The notes under the pieces: model-generated
The model's database searches: none
What the model saw: only the letters and a program-made list of their open reading frames with translations
Told to the model about the DNA's origin: nothing
Shown: positions 34,801 to 46,814 of the stretch, piece by piece
How positions within the stretch are numbered: the stretch's first letter is position 1
Layout of the letters: each line of letters opens with the position of its first letter
From: Mesotaenium endlicherianum
Lineage: Eukaryota; Streptophyta; Zygnematophyceae; Zygnematales; Mesotaeniaceae
Length of the DNA: 64,000 nt
Direction: 5' to 3'
Assembly: GCA_009602735.1 (NCBI GenBank)
Contig: WELA01008973.1
Coordinates: forward strand, 17,191-81,190
Made by a program: the position numbers and the translations under genes

Positions 34801-36480
34801 GATGACCAAGCAGAAGAACGAGCTTAGAGGAGGAGGAAGGTCGACGAGGCTCGACAACAGTATCAAGAATTTCAAGAGGATATGGAAGCCACTTCACTCT
34901 GAGCACGGGAGGTGGAACATCGACGACTCAAGAGGGAGGCCGAGAAGAACAAGAAGAGGAAGAAAGGGGCAGGAAAGAAGAGCAGGACAGAAAAGTTGAG
35001 GAGGCCAGAGTCAGAAAAGTTGAGGAGGACAGAAAGGTTGAAGAGCACATATTACGGAAGGCAAAGGAGGACCAATGGAAGCAACCAAAAAGCTACCGCT
35101 ATATAGTCCTGGACAAGAGATTTGATTCACTACAGGAGGCACTGAAATATGCCCAGGAAAGCAGAGCAGCAGACCAGAGGGCAACTCTGCAAAGAGAAGT
35201 AGAGGGAGATGTGGACAAGTATATTGAGATCCACACTGGACTTCTCTTGTATGATGACAATGCGAGGATGGTAGGGTATACTGCCAACGAAGCCAAGGCC
35301 CTGGCTAGACAGCCTGAAGACCCACCGATACCAGTACCAGGGATTGTAGGACCTCACAGAGTCATCAAGATGATTCGAATGCCACCGGATAGCTTCAGAG
35401 ATGTAACATCCTACCACAGGTTCAAGCCTATGTATCATGAGGTGGAAATGAGGAGTTGGGAATTCTTGGCCAGGAAGACCAGTCAGCAGATGTTCTCAGC
35501 CCACTGGTACCGCCGCACACTGAAGAGGACAGACCCTGCTTTCTTTGAGCAACCTACAGATTGTGCCGGATGACCTTGAACGTTGATGATCAGGGCAACG
35601 ACAGGGCTGTAGAGTACGACTTCGACCCCGCGCTGGATGGCACCATCTCCCTACCTCCTCACATTGCACCTTGGGACCCTATAATGGATGGGCTAAGAAG
35701 GTCCATGAGTGAAGAGATGAAGGAGGAGAGGACCAGGGCCCGCCATTCTTTCACTAAGGGTAAGCATGCCTATGTCAAATGGGCAAGCAAGCAAGGGAAG
35801 AAGGACCTGAGCACAATCAGAGCCCAGCAGCCTCCATCCAAATCTAGGAGGGAAAAGTCAATTGTCTACTTTGTACCCAAGGCCCAGCTGGACAGGATGG
35901 CAGAGTCAACATCAGCAGTCTCCAAGGAGCCGGAGGATGAAGAAGAGCGGGATACAGGAACAGAGTCCAATCCTGCCAGGGCCCAGACCCCTGCAAAATT
36001 TCCTATCTTGCAGAAAATTGGTTGTCTCTGGCAGAGAGGACTGTGAAAAAGCTGGAGGAGACCAGCCAGCAGGCAGGGGGAGAAGGGAATGCTACTTGGC
36101 TGGGGAGCTTCAGTAGGCAGACTCCACCCCCTCGGGCCGATACTTAGGCAGATAGGGCCGGCAAGAGGGTTACTAGAGAGGCAGCAAAGGGGATGGCAGC
36201 ATCACCCTCCCACCGGGGCCATATACCATTATCTCATGTCATGCAGCACCCTTCCGAGAATCCTGTACTTATGCCTGTTATTTTGAGCATTGCCCAAGAA
36301 CGAGCAGCTTCCATTAACTTACAAACTGTGCAAGAGGAGGCTGCCCAATTACTGCGTTTCCTAAGGGTCCATCTTAGGCTGAGCCCGGGGGGTTCAGGAT
36401 ACCAGCTGACAAGCGAACAGGGTCCAGGCCTAAATCTAGTTCCTCAAAAGATAGAGCCGCAGAGAGATAGCTTGCATGAA
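34801..36480 (+). pseudogene. ORF3 region of family B (B3 copy), unknown product
   Basis: This is the counterpart of 13230-14812 in B1. Shared blocks, in the same order, include MVGYT-x2-EAKALA, RSWEFLARKTSQ, TLKRTDPAFF, a DPALDG-type block, KGKHAY-x-KWASKQG and HVMQHPS. The N-terminal part is again Lys/Arg/Glu-rich. Conservation between copies that differ in many places suggests past selection for a protein. No known domain recognised. Broken, a few breaks. Confidence 0.62.
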
Positions 36481-36598
36481 TGGATCACTGGACTGGAGTG
36501 TTGCATGCTTGTGTCAACTTGTTGTAGCTGTTGCTTTGTTGTTATTAGAGCGAGTGCTTTGGTGTTATCGAGACGACAACAATTTGAGTTGGAGGGAT

Positions 36599-36853
36599 TA
36601 TAATGTATTAGTAATATACGTAATACAATGTTTATTAGAAAAATAGCTGATTATGTTCAATCTGCTAAAACTTTAGTTAATATTGAGTTTGCTGGACTTA
36701 TAATTTTATTTAGTATAATGACTTAACCCAGAGCAACAGGTTAAAATCTACTATTGGTCAGCTTACAGATTCTTTGACAGTCAGCTAACTGCCGTACTCG
36801 AAATCAGTGAACTGCTTAGTTGTGCATCTAAGTGTGGTATGCTAGATGAGTGG
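36599..36853 (+). repeat. B3 3' LTR, first part
   Basis: It starts TATAATGTATTAG after the polypurine tract at 36583-36597 and stops after GCTAGATGAGTGG, where element C begins. Confidence 0.85.
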
Positions 36854-37843
36854 TGTCATAAAAGTGGCCACGCTGGGCATCGACACTCCTAATCTACATA
36901 AGTGCGGAAACAGCATGGACCAGACACTAGGCATGGACTGGCTTACCTAAGTGCTCTGGGTAAAAACTTTGTAAACAAGCTAAGGCGGAGTAGTACTACC
37001 TAGAGCGTGGGTGCACAAACCCACTATGTCGAGCAAACTACTAGTGGAAAGCTATGTTATGGCCATGAGAAAGAATGGGGTGTTCGCGACTACATGTGAG
37101 GGGTGATGAACACTACGAGCAACCTACACATAGAAGTGAGGAAAGCAAGAGTGGGTAAGCACACACTACAAGCATTTAGTCACGTAGAAACAAATATCAT
37201 CTCACTCATAAATAGGAACATACAAAACTAACACCGAAATGGTGTTAGCTCGCGGCCTAAGTAGCGTGCTCTCGAATGCTATGCCCAGTGCCTACAAAAA
37301 CTCACTAAACTCTAAACTCTACGATGAACGCGTCATCGCGTCATCTCACACAAATCCACAATAAACTAAATATGAAAAAGAAAGGAACCTAGTGGTCGAC
37401 ACACACACGTACAACTCAATGACTATGGCCAAAAGGGAACCCGACACCCCAATGTCCCCTACTCTCCCTCACCCCCAGCAATCCTTGGGCATACCCATGG
37501 AGATTGCCTATGGTACAGTGATGATCTAGCCATGGATCCCCTTGGGTACCCGCACCGACCCTTCAGGCAAGCGAACCTGAGGGTCAACCTCCACACATGT
37601 GGGCGGCAACACCATGTGTGGAGGTAAAGAGAGTGCACGTGATCTGGGAAGAGCCTCACAGCTGCTCAAAAGCAGAACCTCGTGAGCAGATCCTGGGTCC
37701 CAGGGTTCTCCACCAGGGCACAAAGACTAGACCATCCTCACCTACCGCCCTAACCCAACTAACCACTAGAGCCTGCAAGTAACCCTCCACCCTCAAGGAA
37801 CAACTAGACACCCAAAGAGGACTCGACAAGGACGGGCACGACA
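36854..37843 (-). repeat. 3' LTR of element C (990 bp)
   Basis: On the minus strand it starts TGTCGTGCCCGTCC and ends CTTTTATGACA. It matches 55370-56241 over about 870 bp. The terminal 118 bp or so next to 36854 have no counterpart in the right LTR. Confidence 0.85.
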
Positions 37844-37845
37844 GC

Positions 37846-37965
37846 TGTCGTAACAGTGACCGTCGGCACTCCTAATCTACACAAGTGCGGAAACAGCATG
37901 GACCGGACATGACTCTAAGGGACTAGGCATGGACTGGCGAACCTAAGTGCTGTGGGTAAAGACCT
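37846..37965 (-). repeat. Second, partial copy of the C LTR end
   Basis: GGCACTCCTAATCTAC followed by AAGTGCGGAAACAGCATGG repeats the LTR segment at 36885-36930. It lies two bases beyond the complete left LTR, giving a tandem LTR fragment. The stretch 37966-38559 has no gene. It holds a run of 11 C at 38099-38109, a possible polypurine tract of the minus strand. Confidence 0.6.
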
Positions 37966-38559
37966 CCCCTTTTAGGGGGAAAAGCCCACAGCTTATGAGC
38001 TGTAAATGAAAAAGAATACGAGAGGTCTGAACTGGGCACTATTGGGCAATTGGGCAGCTAGAAAGTACTAACTAGAGAGCAAAAAATGAGCTATGAAACC
38101 CCCCCCCCCAGCTGCGAGCGAGGGAGTGTGAGCGCAGCTGAACGTGGAGGAGCTAGGATGTGGTCATCCGGAACAACAAAAGTGTGGACAGTCTCTGGAG
38201 AGCCTGGGAAGTAGAACTCGGGCGGGAGGTACTCCAGATGGTACACGTGTCGAATGAACACAGGGTAGGCATCCGAAATGGTAAGGAGGTGGGGCGACTC
38301 GGCCGACTGACGGCCACGGGGCCATTGAGAAGGTGTGCGCGCGCGCTCCAGGAAGCTCCCGCGAAGAGCATCCGCGATAGCAAGCGTCAGCATCGGCGGC
38401 GGGAGACTCCGCGTGTCGTGGAGCAGGGACTCCAGCCACCATGAGGAGGGAGGGTGGCCTGCAAAGACAGCACGGAAGCAACGGGACAACGAACGGATAC
38501 ACGTAGAACACAAAACGTAACGGGATATACAAAAAGAGAAGAGAAGCAATGAGGGGGTC

Positions 38560-39727
38560 CTAAGCTAGAGGTGGCGGTATGCACGAGGGGCAAAACCAGT
38601 CACCTTCAGTGACTTTAAGTAAAGGTGGAACCAAGTAAACTAAGTGCCAACTAGCATTGCAACGATCGCACAACAGCATAGAAGCTGGACGACGACTCGA
38701 ACCACACCCTCGACATGGGTGATTAGCGGGAACAGTGGCTCGCATCGGGTCAACTTCGTGCACGATATTAGGCAAGTGACATGGTGCGCAATTCTTCGTG
38801 TTCTCACGAACAGTACGACCATCAGACCCCTGAAGCGTAAGGACCCCATTAGGACTTATTGTGCGCACACGGAGAATGACAGGACCAGCCCGCACATCGA
38901 GAGTGTCCCGCACCTCGCGATGCAAATAGACATAATCACCAACCTCAAACTTGACCATGCGTGGTTTGTACACCCCACTTCGCAAACGAGCATAACGTAG
39001 AGTGTCCCGGTGTTGAGCAATGAGCAAGTTACCCATAGCAATAGGCATGTGCTTAAGGAACAATGCAGCCCTCGTGTTGAGGTGAGTCAACAGCAGACAG
39101 TGTGAATGGGGACAGTAACACGACGACGAATGGCAGAAGAGAGGAGGGGTTCTTGATCGTAGAGGAGGAAGTAAGGGGAGTACGAACGCAAAGAGGCTTG
39201 GTTGCTAAAATTGTAACCCATGGCCAGCCATGGAATACGCACATCCCAGTCCGACACATCACACGTGAGAGCATACTTACGGAGGCTGCGCTTGATCGTT
39301 TGGGCTATTCGTTCAGCAAGACCATCAGCCTGAGGGTGGTCTCAAGAGGTAGTGCGTTGATCGATAAATGATTTATCAAGCAACTCAGCCAAGTCACCCT
39401 GAAACTCTGACCCTTGATCAGTGAGGACCTCAGCACACGCCCCATAGCCGCATAGAACTCGCTCAGTAAACGCTCGAGAAATGTAGGCACTAAACTTATC
39501 AGGAATACTCACCAACTCGATCCACTTAGTGAGGTGCTCGATCATGACAAGGACGTAGCGCATCCCACACTTAGAAAGGGGTAAAGGCCCTGCCAAATCC
39601 AGTGACCATCGATAGAAAAGCCCACACAGGGGAAGAGGGTTGAGAACGGGGGGGAGTGCATTGGAAGTGTTCTTAACACGTTCACATGACGTGCATGAAC
39701 GAACAAAATTGCTGACTTGAGCGACCA
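38560..39727 (-). pseudogene. Element C integrase core and C-terminal PHD finger
   Basis: On the minus strand, from right to left: the Cys pair of the integrase zinc finger (SCTSCERVK), the catalytic core (SLDLAGPLPL with the first Asp, LTDQGSEFQ with the second, HPQADGLAER with the Glu), a variable linker, then a PHD finger at 38563-38715 (CRGCG, LLCDRCN, DWFCPSC). PHD fingers read histone tails. Here it takes the place that a chromodomain has in chromoviruses, so a targeting role is plausible but inferred. The integrase zinc finger is split by A2, its His half being at about 46434-46691. A fossil with breaks. Confidence 0.82.
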
Positions 39728-40230
39728 TGTAGTGATTTGAGATATTATATATTAGTTTGCATATATTTTGATGTTTTCAAATATATTTGGAGTAGTATTG
39801 TGTGGATTCAAGTGTGAATAGGTACTCTAGTAACTTGGTTCATGTTCTTTGAACCTTCTAAGGCATTTTCGAAGTTAGAGGAAAGACCTAGAAGAACTCC
39901 ACGTGGCAAAAGTCAAATGTGCCATTTTTAGGTCAAAAGGACATGTGTACATTATTCTAGAAAGAGGTGGCAAGTTTTGGGATGTGTTGGGTGCCAACAC
40001 ATCAACATACACCTTCCTAGAAATTACTTATGTAGCAAGTATATAAACAAGAGCTAGAACATAGAAAGACATTGGAGAATCACTCTTGTACTCGCCAAAA
40101 TCCAAAAATATATTAACTTTCAAGAAGCCATCTCTCTTTCAAGAAGCTACCACTTGTGTTCAAAGATCCTTGTCTTGAATAGATAAAGTATTCTGTTTTA
40201 CTAAGTACTTTATCTATCTGTTTCACTACA
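39728..40230 (+). repeat. 5' LTR of A2 (503 bp)
   Basis: It starts TGTAGTGATT and ends TTTCACTACA. A U3 TATA box, TATATAAA, is at 40040-40047. It carries more private differences from A1's LTR than the A2 3' LTR does. Confidence 0.94.
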
Positions 40231-40231
40231 G

Positions 40232-40249
40232 TGGTATCGGAGCTAGGCA
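40232..40249 (+). other. Primer-binding site of A2
   Basis: TGGTATCGGAGCTAGG lies one base after the 5' LTR and matches the 3' end of plant initiator tRNA-Met with two differences in 16. Confidence 0.85.
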
Positions 40250-40267
40250 CTTTGGTAGCACAAGAAG

Positions 40268-41548
40268 ATGGCCGATCCTCAAGACCAACAGCAAGCTTTC
40301 GAAGGAAGCCCTTCCTCTCCAAGACACCCTCCTCCAGCGCCGATGGGAGAGCCCACTCAAGAAAATCTGCAACAACAAGAAGCACCACAAGGAGGAGCAC
40401 ACCCTCCTCCAGCGTCGATGGGAGAGCCTACTCAAGGAAATCTGCAACAACAAGAAGCACCACAAGGAGGAGCACCGTCAAATCCCGTGGCAGCCGCTAT
40501 AGCAAAGTTGACCCCACCACAAGGAGTTCCCGCAAATGAGTGGGCAGCCTTCCTAATGACCGTCCACAACCAAGTGGGCTTGGCCACCTATGAAGCAACC
40601 GTGCAAGCGTCAAGAGAAGCTATGGCTGCCATGGTTGCCCCTATTGCGAGCAATGCTCAAAATCCAGCCCCGGCTCAAGCGCCTCCACAAGAGCCAACGA
40701 GAGCAAGGAAACTCATCAAGCCCGGCAAACCCGACACTTTCAACCCCGGGAAAGGTGCCAACCTGAATTTATGGCTCTACCAAGTGGAGACGTACCTCGC
40801 ATTCCTTGAAGTACCCGAGGAGGACTACGTTCCCTTTGCCGTTACCTTACTTAGAGGAGCAGCAACATCATGGTGGCGTAACTATCAAGCGGCTATATAT
40901 CAAGCTATGGCGCACCCCATGCTCGGCCAAGAGCCCCCACCATCATATGCAAGATGGGCAGATTTTCGTGAGGCCCTCAAGAAGCAATTCATGCCCATCA
41001 ATGCGGAGAAGATTGCCCGAGGAAAGCTCCACCATCTCAAGCAAACGACGTCCGTTCAAGAGTATACATCCAGATTTCACGCCCTCACTCTTGAGATCCC
41101 CAACATGTCTCTCGAGGAGAAGATTGACCGCTACATCTTTGGCCTCAAACCCAAGGTGGCAAAGGAAGTGGAGTTACGCGACTTGACGGACTTCTCAAAG
41201 ATCATTGAAGTGGCCCAAAAGGTGGATACCTTGGATTTCAAGCACTCCGTGCCTTCATCTTCACGGGTACCGACGACGCGGGTGTACGCAGCCCCTTCCA
41301 CATCCGAATCTGGACCCACACCCATGGAAATCGGAGTTATTAAAAGGGACCCCGCGGCTGCCCGGAAGAGTGGAAGACCCTCCAATGACACTTATGATGC
41401 AAGAAACCAGCAAGGAGTGAAAGCAAGACTCTCCCCGGCTGAAAAAGAAGCTCTCATGACGGCTGGACTATGCTTTTATTGCAAGGAAAAGGGCCATCGT
41501 GCACTTTCATGCCCCAAAAAGTTGTCAAAAAACGGACAGCGCCGGTAG
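40268..41548 (+). CDS. gag: gag of chromovirus A2 (426 residues)
   Basis: This is the structural polyprotein, open from the first ATG after the primer site. Residues 20-44 and 45-69 are a 25-residue tandem duplication (HPPPA-P/S-MGEPTQ... [10 protein letters not shown]). The gag core follows, with the WWRNYQ and FREALKKQF blocks. A CCHC zinc knuckle (C-x2-C-x4-H-x4-C) is encoded at 41471-41512. The end overlaps pol, with the A-AAA-AAC heptamer at 41527-41533 for -1 frameshifting. It is the complete version of the partial A1 gag at 1-867. Confidence 0.93.
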   Translation: MADPQDQQQAFEGSPSSPRHPPPAPMGEPTQENLQQQEAPQGGAHPPPASMGEPTQGNLQQQEAPQGGAPSNPVAAAIAKLTPPQGVPANEWAAFLMTVHNQVGLATYEATVQASREAMAAMVAPIASNAQNPAPAQAPPQEPTRARKLIKPGKPDTFNPGKGANLNLWLYQVETYLAFLEVPEEDYVPFAVTLLRGAATSWWRNYQAAIYQAMAHPMLGQEPPPSYARWADFREALKKQFMPINAEKIARGKLHHLKQTTSVQEYTSRFHALTLEIPNMSLEEKIDRYIFGLKPKVAKEVELRDLTDFSKIIEVAQKVDTLDFKHSVPSSSRVPTTRVYAAPSTSESGPTPMEIGVIKRDPAAARKSGRPSNDTYDARNQQGVKARLSPAEKEALMTAGLCFYCKEKGHRALSCPKKLSKNGQRR

Positions 41549-44500
41549 GCCAGGAGCCTACCACCCCAAGACCCACTTCACGAGAAGGCAACACGCCAAG
41601 TGAGGTGGAGACCCCCGTTGAAGACGACGTTCCAGCCCCAATGAGTTTGAGAGGTTACCTTGGAGGAGAGAAGGTCCACATCTTGGTGGATAGCGGAGCT
41701 CAAGGCAACTTCATTGCTGCAGATTTTGCCACCAAGCACGGTATTACTATGCGAACTCTTGACCACGACGAGGAGATTATGATGCCCGATGGATTCTCCT
41801 ATACTACCCCTTCCAAGAAGACGTACCCCTTGGCACTCTCTATCAAGTCCTTCAAGGATAGAGTAGTGTTCTCCCCCATGCAATTGGGCAAGTACGACGT
41901 CATCCTAGGGACGCCTTGGTTGACCAAGCACAACCCCCAAGTTGATTGGAGGACCGGTACTATCAAGATCAAGAATGACATCACTTCAAGAATCTGTATT
42001 TTGCGCGCAATCCAGAATATCCAGACCCAAGACATCCAGAAGCCGGCACACGAGATACTATTGTCCGCCCTCCAACTCAAGAGACTTGTGAGGAAGGGAC
42101 ACGAGCTTCTTTTGGCCTTGATCACGCCAAAAGACATCAAGAAAGACATCGAGAGTCAAGAAGGCAGCCCCGTTCCCAAGGAGATACAAGAAGTCTTAGA
42201 GGACTACAAAGAAGTGTTCTCCCCGGAATTGCCCAAGGGCCTACCCCCCAAAAGATTCGTAGACCACAAGATAGAGTTGGAGCCCGGAAGCAAGCCCATC
42301 TCTCGGCCTACGTTCAAAATGTCATACACGGAGCTAGACGAAGTCAAGAAGCAAATCAAGGAGCTACTGGAGCATGGCTTCATTCGACCTAGCAAGTCGC
42401 CATTTGGAGCCCCGGTGCTATTTGTCAAGAAGAAAGATGGTACCTTGAGGATGTGTGTGGACTATCGCGCCCTCAACAAGATCACCATCAAGAATCGATA
42501 CCCGCTGCCGCGCATGGATGAGCTCATGGACCGGCTGGTTGGAGCCAAGTACTTCACGAAGATTGACTTACGGAGCGGCTACCACCAGATTCGCATCGCA
42601 GAACCGGACATAGAGAAGACGGCATTCAGGACAAGATATGGACATTTTGAGTTCATGGTCCTGCCATTTGGACTCACCAACGCGCCAGCAACTTTCATGA
42701 CTATGATGAACACCATATTTCAGCCCATGTTGGACAGATTTGTGGTGGTATTCATCGATGACATCCTTATCTACAGCAAGACCCTTGAAGAGCATGCGAG
42801 ACACTTGAAAGAAGTCCTTGAAGTATTGAAGCAAAACAAGCTATTTGCGAAGGAGTCAAAGTGCGAGTTTGCCAAACAAGAAGTGGAGTTCCTAGGTCTC
42901 CACGTGACTGCTGATGGCATCAAGATGGACCCCAAGAAGACCACGGTGGTGGAGGAATGGCCAACCCCCACGACCAAGAAAGAACTCCAGTCATTCTTGG
43001 GATTTGCCAATTGGTACAGAAAATTCATCCAAGGCTTCTCGCACATAGCAGCCCCCCTGACAGATCTACTCAAGAAGGACAGGCTATATACATGGACCGA
43101 GAAAGAGGAAGAGGCATTTCAAGAGTTAAAGCGAAGATTGACCACATCCCCGGTGCTCACACTCCCAAGTCCAAACCCAGATTGGCCCTTCCACGTCATC
43201 ACCGATGCATCTTCCTATGCAATAGGAGCAATCCTGCTCCAAGACCAAGGCAAGGGACTGCAGCCCATCGCCTACGAGTCAAGGAAGCTAAATCCAGCCG
43301 AGCAAAATTATACAACCACGGAGCGAGAGGCATTGGCGATTGTACATGCCTTGAAGGTTTGGCGCTGCTACGTTGAAGGACGCAAAGTACTGGTCACCAC
43401 GGACCACGAGGCGTTAAAGCACCTCCAGACGCAGCCGTATCTCTCAAGGAGACAAGCAAGATGGAGCGGATACTTGCAACAATACAACATCACGATTCAG
43501 TACCAGCCCGGCAATACAAACCCGAGTGACCTCCTCTCAAGACTGCAATTAAACGCAGTGATGACATCGCTGAAGACAGATCTGGAAGCTCAATTTTCAG
43601 CCGCCTATAAAAGAGACCCCTACTACAAGAACGGAGAAGTAGCCTTGGACCCATACAAGAAGCAAGAAGGCAATTATTGGGTGAGGCAAGACACGGGCCA
43701 GAGATGTGTTCCTAATGACTTAGACCTCCGGCTCTTGCTTCTACGAGAAGCACACGACAACCCTCTTGGAGGACACTTCGGAATCCTAAGGACCACGGGC
43801 GTTCTAGCCAGGATTATTGCTGGCCAGGCATGTCTAAGCAAGTCAAGGAATTATGCAGGAGCTGTGACACATGCCAAAGAATCAAGCCATCATCGCAAAA
43901 GGCGGGAGGACTCTTCCAACCACTACCAATCCCCGAAAGACAATGGACGGACATCTCAATGGACCTTATCGTGGACTTGCCCGTGACACCTCGAGGCCAT
44001 AATGCAATACTCACAGCGATGGACAGACTTACCAAGATGGCTCATTTTATTCCCACGACGGCTAAGGCTACAGCACCACAACTTGCAAGACTCATCTTTG
44101 ACAACATCTTCCGACTCCATGGACTACCATCAAGAACTGTGTCAGATAGAGATCCAAGAATCACAAGCCATTTCTGGAAAAATCTCTTCACGAACTTGGG
44201 TACATCGCTGGATATGTCTACTGCCTACCACCCACAATCAGATGGGCAAACCGAGCGTATGAATCGTACCCTAAAGACCTCTCTAAAGGCCTACGTGTCT
44301 ACCCTCGAGCAAGACTGGGACATGTACTTGACCCCCCTCGAGTTTGCCTACAACAACACTACGCAGGCCTCTACCCAAGAGTCCCCATTCTTCCTCAACT
44401 ATGGCTTCCATCCGACCACGCCACTGAGCTTCACGGCTGGCCTTGATGAAGTACCTGCAGCCACAGATTTTATGGAGACATTAGAAGCAGCCCTTACAGC

Positions 44501-45134
44501 AGCGAAGAAAGCTCTACAACACGCGCAAGATGCTCAAGCAAGAGTGGCGAACAGATCCAGAAGAGAAATTACGTACAGAGTGGGTGACAACGTGTTACTA
44601 TCATCCAAGAACATTTCCCTGAACAACAGGCCTGCCGGCAGCGAATTCTCTCCCAAGTATTTGGGACCCTTCAAGATTATCCAGCAAGTCAAACCCATTG
44701 CTTTTAAGCTAGAACTTCCCCAGACTATGCACATCGACCCCGTATTCCACGCTTCCCTCTTCAAGCCATATGTGCAACCCGACAACAAGTTCCCAGGACG
44801 TGTGACAACCCCACCAGCCCCAACAATAGCGGATGATCATTTGGAGTACGAAGTGGAAGACATAGTGGCTATGAAAAATTTCAGGAGACAGCAGCAATAC
44901 TTGATCAAGTGGAAAGGATATCCAGATTCGGAGAATAGTTGGGTTGCGGCACACTACCTTGACAAAGTTCAGAGAAAGTTGAAGCGCTTCCATGCCGCCA
45001 ACCCCCATCTTGGACCAGCCCCAAGTCTCTCTACTAGAAGCCCGAAGACTTCAGGGAGGCAGCCTGCCACCATCAAGAAGCAGCAGAAGACCCTTTGGAG
45101 GCAGCCTGCAAGAACAAGAAAGAGGAAAAATTGA
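41470..45134 (+). pseudogene. pol: pol of A2: protease, RT, RNase H, integrase, chromodomain
   Basis: It has the same domain order as A1 pol (789-4454) with very few substitutions: protease DSG, RT FIDD, RNase H, DD35E integrase and a chromodomain with [15 protein letters not shown]. The reading frame is not continuous (about one break), so the copy is probably not autonomous, while A1 keeps an open frame. Confidence 0.9.
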
Positions 45135-45759
45135 CATTAGACACTCTTCTCTTCTCGCAGTTTCTGGACAGAAAACTAAAACTGCTACTGGTGATAGGTC
45201 TCTGCATAATAAATTCTGAAAATTTACCTGGCTGTAGTCCATGAGTAGCCGGTCATTTAGAGTTCAAGTTTGCTCAATTTGGAGCACTGGCGAGAGAGAT
45301 ATGATGCTCTAAGTAGAAGGGGGTCAGGCTGCTGGCATTGTTAGGGCAGAATATGCCTTCTGACATTGTGCCCTCCCCTGAACTTGGAATGCTCTGAAAC
45401 TCAAGAATGTGGTAGAACATCTTTCAGCGCCCAGTTTGAGACTTAGTTTGCAAAATTTGAAGAAGTATAGAAGGACTTATGATTTTCAGAAGTTTCTGCA
45501 CAGATTTGGAGGAGTGCCTACTCTCTCAGCTCTCAACGACACTCCAGAAATGAGAATGCTCTCAAATTTGGTGACCCGGTAGAGTTCTCCAACGCAGTCC
45601 GTCTGGCACTCGAATTTTCAGATTTGGAGCAGTTCTGTGGCCGCTATGAATTTTTGAGTTCGTGGCAGATTCTGGGCCAACTTGTACAATTTTCTTTATC
45701 ATTAAGGAGTAGGCTAGCCAATAAGGTCACACCACCTACGACCTTGCCTAGTCTACCTT

Positions 45760-45875
45760 ACATGTGTAGCACCTGACTTGGCGCCTTTGACTAGTCCTCT
45801 TCACATGTGTGGCATCTGACTTGAAACTGTTGACTAGTTTGCTCCACATGTGTAAGACCTGACTTGACGCGCCGA
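45760..45875 (+). repeat. Three 43-bp repeats upstream of the A2 3' LTR
   Basis: Same array as 5080-5195, units starting at 45760, 45803 and 45846. A purine tract of seven G at 45894-45900 follows directly before the LTR and is the likely polypurine tract. Confidence 0.8.
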
Positions 45876-45903
45876 GACGTCGCTTTTTCTATCGGGGGGG
45901 TGA

Positions 45904-46406
45904 TGTAGTGATTTGAGTTATTATATATTAGTTTGCATATATTTTAATGTTTTCAAATATATTTGGAGTAGTATTGTGTGGAGTCAAGTGTGAATAGGTA
46001 CTCTAGTAACTTGGTTCATGTCCTTTGAACCTTCCAAGGCATTTTCGAAGTTAGAGGAAAGACCTAGAAGAACTCCATGTGGCAAAAGTCAAATGTGCCA
46101 TTTTTAGGTCAAAAGGACATGTGTACATTATTCTAGAAAGAGGTGGCAAGTTTTGGGATGTGTTGGGTGCCAACACATCAACATACACCTTCCTAGAAAT
46201 TACTTATGTAGCAAGTATATAAACAAGAGCTAGAACATAGAAAGACATTGGAGAATCACTCTTGTACTTGCCAAAATCCAGAAATATATTAACTTTCAAG
46301 AAGCCATCTCTCTTTCAAGAAGCTACCACTTGTGTTCAAAGATCCTTGTCTTGAATAGATAAAGTATTATATTTCACTAAGTACTCCATCTATCTGTTTC
46401 ACTACA
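45904..46406 (+). repeat. 3' LTR of A2 (503 bp)
   Basis: Same ends and length as the 5' LTR. TATATAAA is at 46216-46223. Most of the LTR agrees with A1, but about five sites near the end (46370-46388) differ from both A1 and the A2 5' LTR. Confidence 0.94.
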
Positions 46407-46411
46407 GACCA

Positions 46412-46700
46412 ACCCCTCCCACCAAAACTCGGTCTACAGAAGAGAACTCGTGCGTTTAACTCCAAAGTGCCCAGGTTCTTCATGGACCTTACGAATAAGA
46501 GTTATGCATTCCGAAGGGGGTGGGACGACTCGAGTGTGGTGAGGGAAGACACGCAACAAAGTCCCGTCATGCCAGTGATATCGAACACAACGATGCAAAA
46601 CTCGGTCCCGTTCCCGCGACGAGAGGGGAGAAGACCAAGTGTGAATGCGCAAATACTCCATCACAGCGGAATCAGACCATACATCAGGCACTACACGCGG
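46412..46700 (-). pseudogene. Element C integrase, N-terminal zinc-finger half
   Basis: On the minus strand this encodes the region with EEPGHFGVKRT, the His half of the retroviral integrase HHCC finger. The Cys half lies on the far side of A2 at about 39690. A2 therefore landed between the two halves. Confidence 0.72.
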
Positions 46701-46814
46701 GAGGGCAACCGGATTGGTCGCACACGCACCTACAGGAGTAGAAAGACAACCGAGGTAATACGCAGCATGCCAGGCTGGCAGGATATGTTCCTGCTGGCTA
46801 GAGGCAAAACGCGC

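Larger units (their letters stand above)
39728..46406 (+). mobile_element. Chromovirus A2, full length with target-site duplications
   Basis: This is a 6679-bp Ty3/gypsy chromovirus inserted in the integrase of element C. The 5-bp duplication GACCA flanks it (39723-39727, 46407-46411). The parts are all present: 503-bp LTRs at both ends, primer site, gag, pol in the -1 frame, triple repeat, polypurine tract. The two LTRs differ at 13 of 503 sites by my count (2.6%), so it is fairly young. Nearly whole, with about one break in pol. Confidence 0.95.

Noticed and set aside
40232-40249. tRNA gene at the tRNA-Met match
   Set aside because: Only the 3' end of the tRNA is matched, directly after an LTR; it is a primer-binding site.
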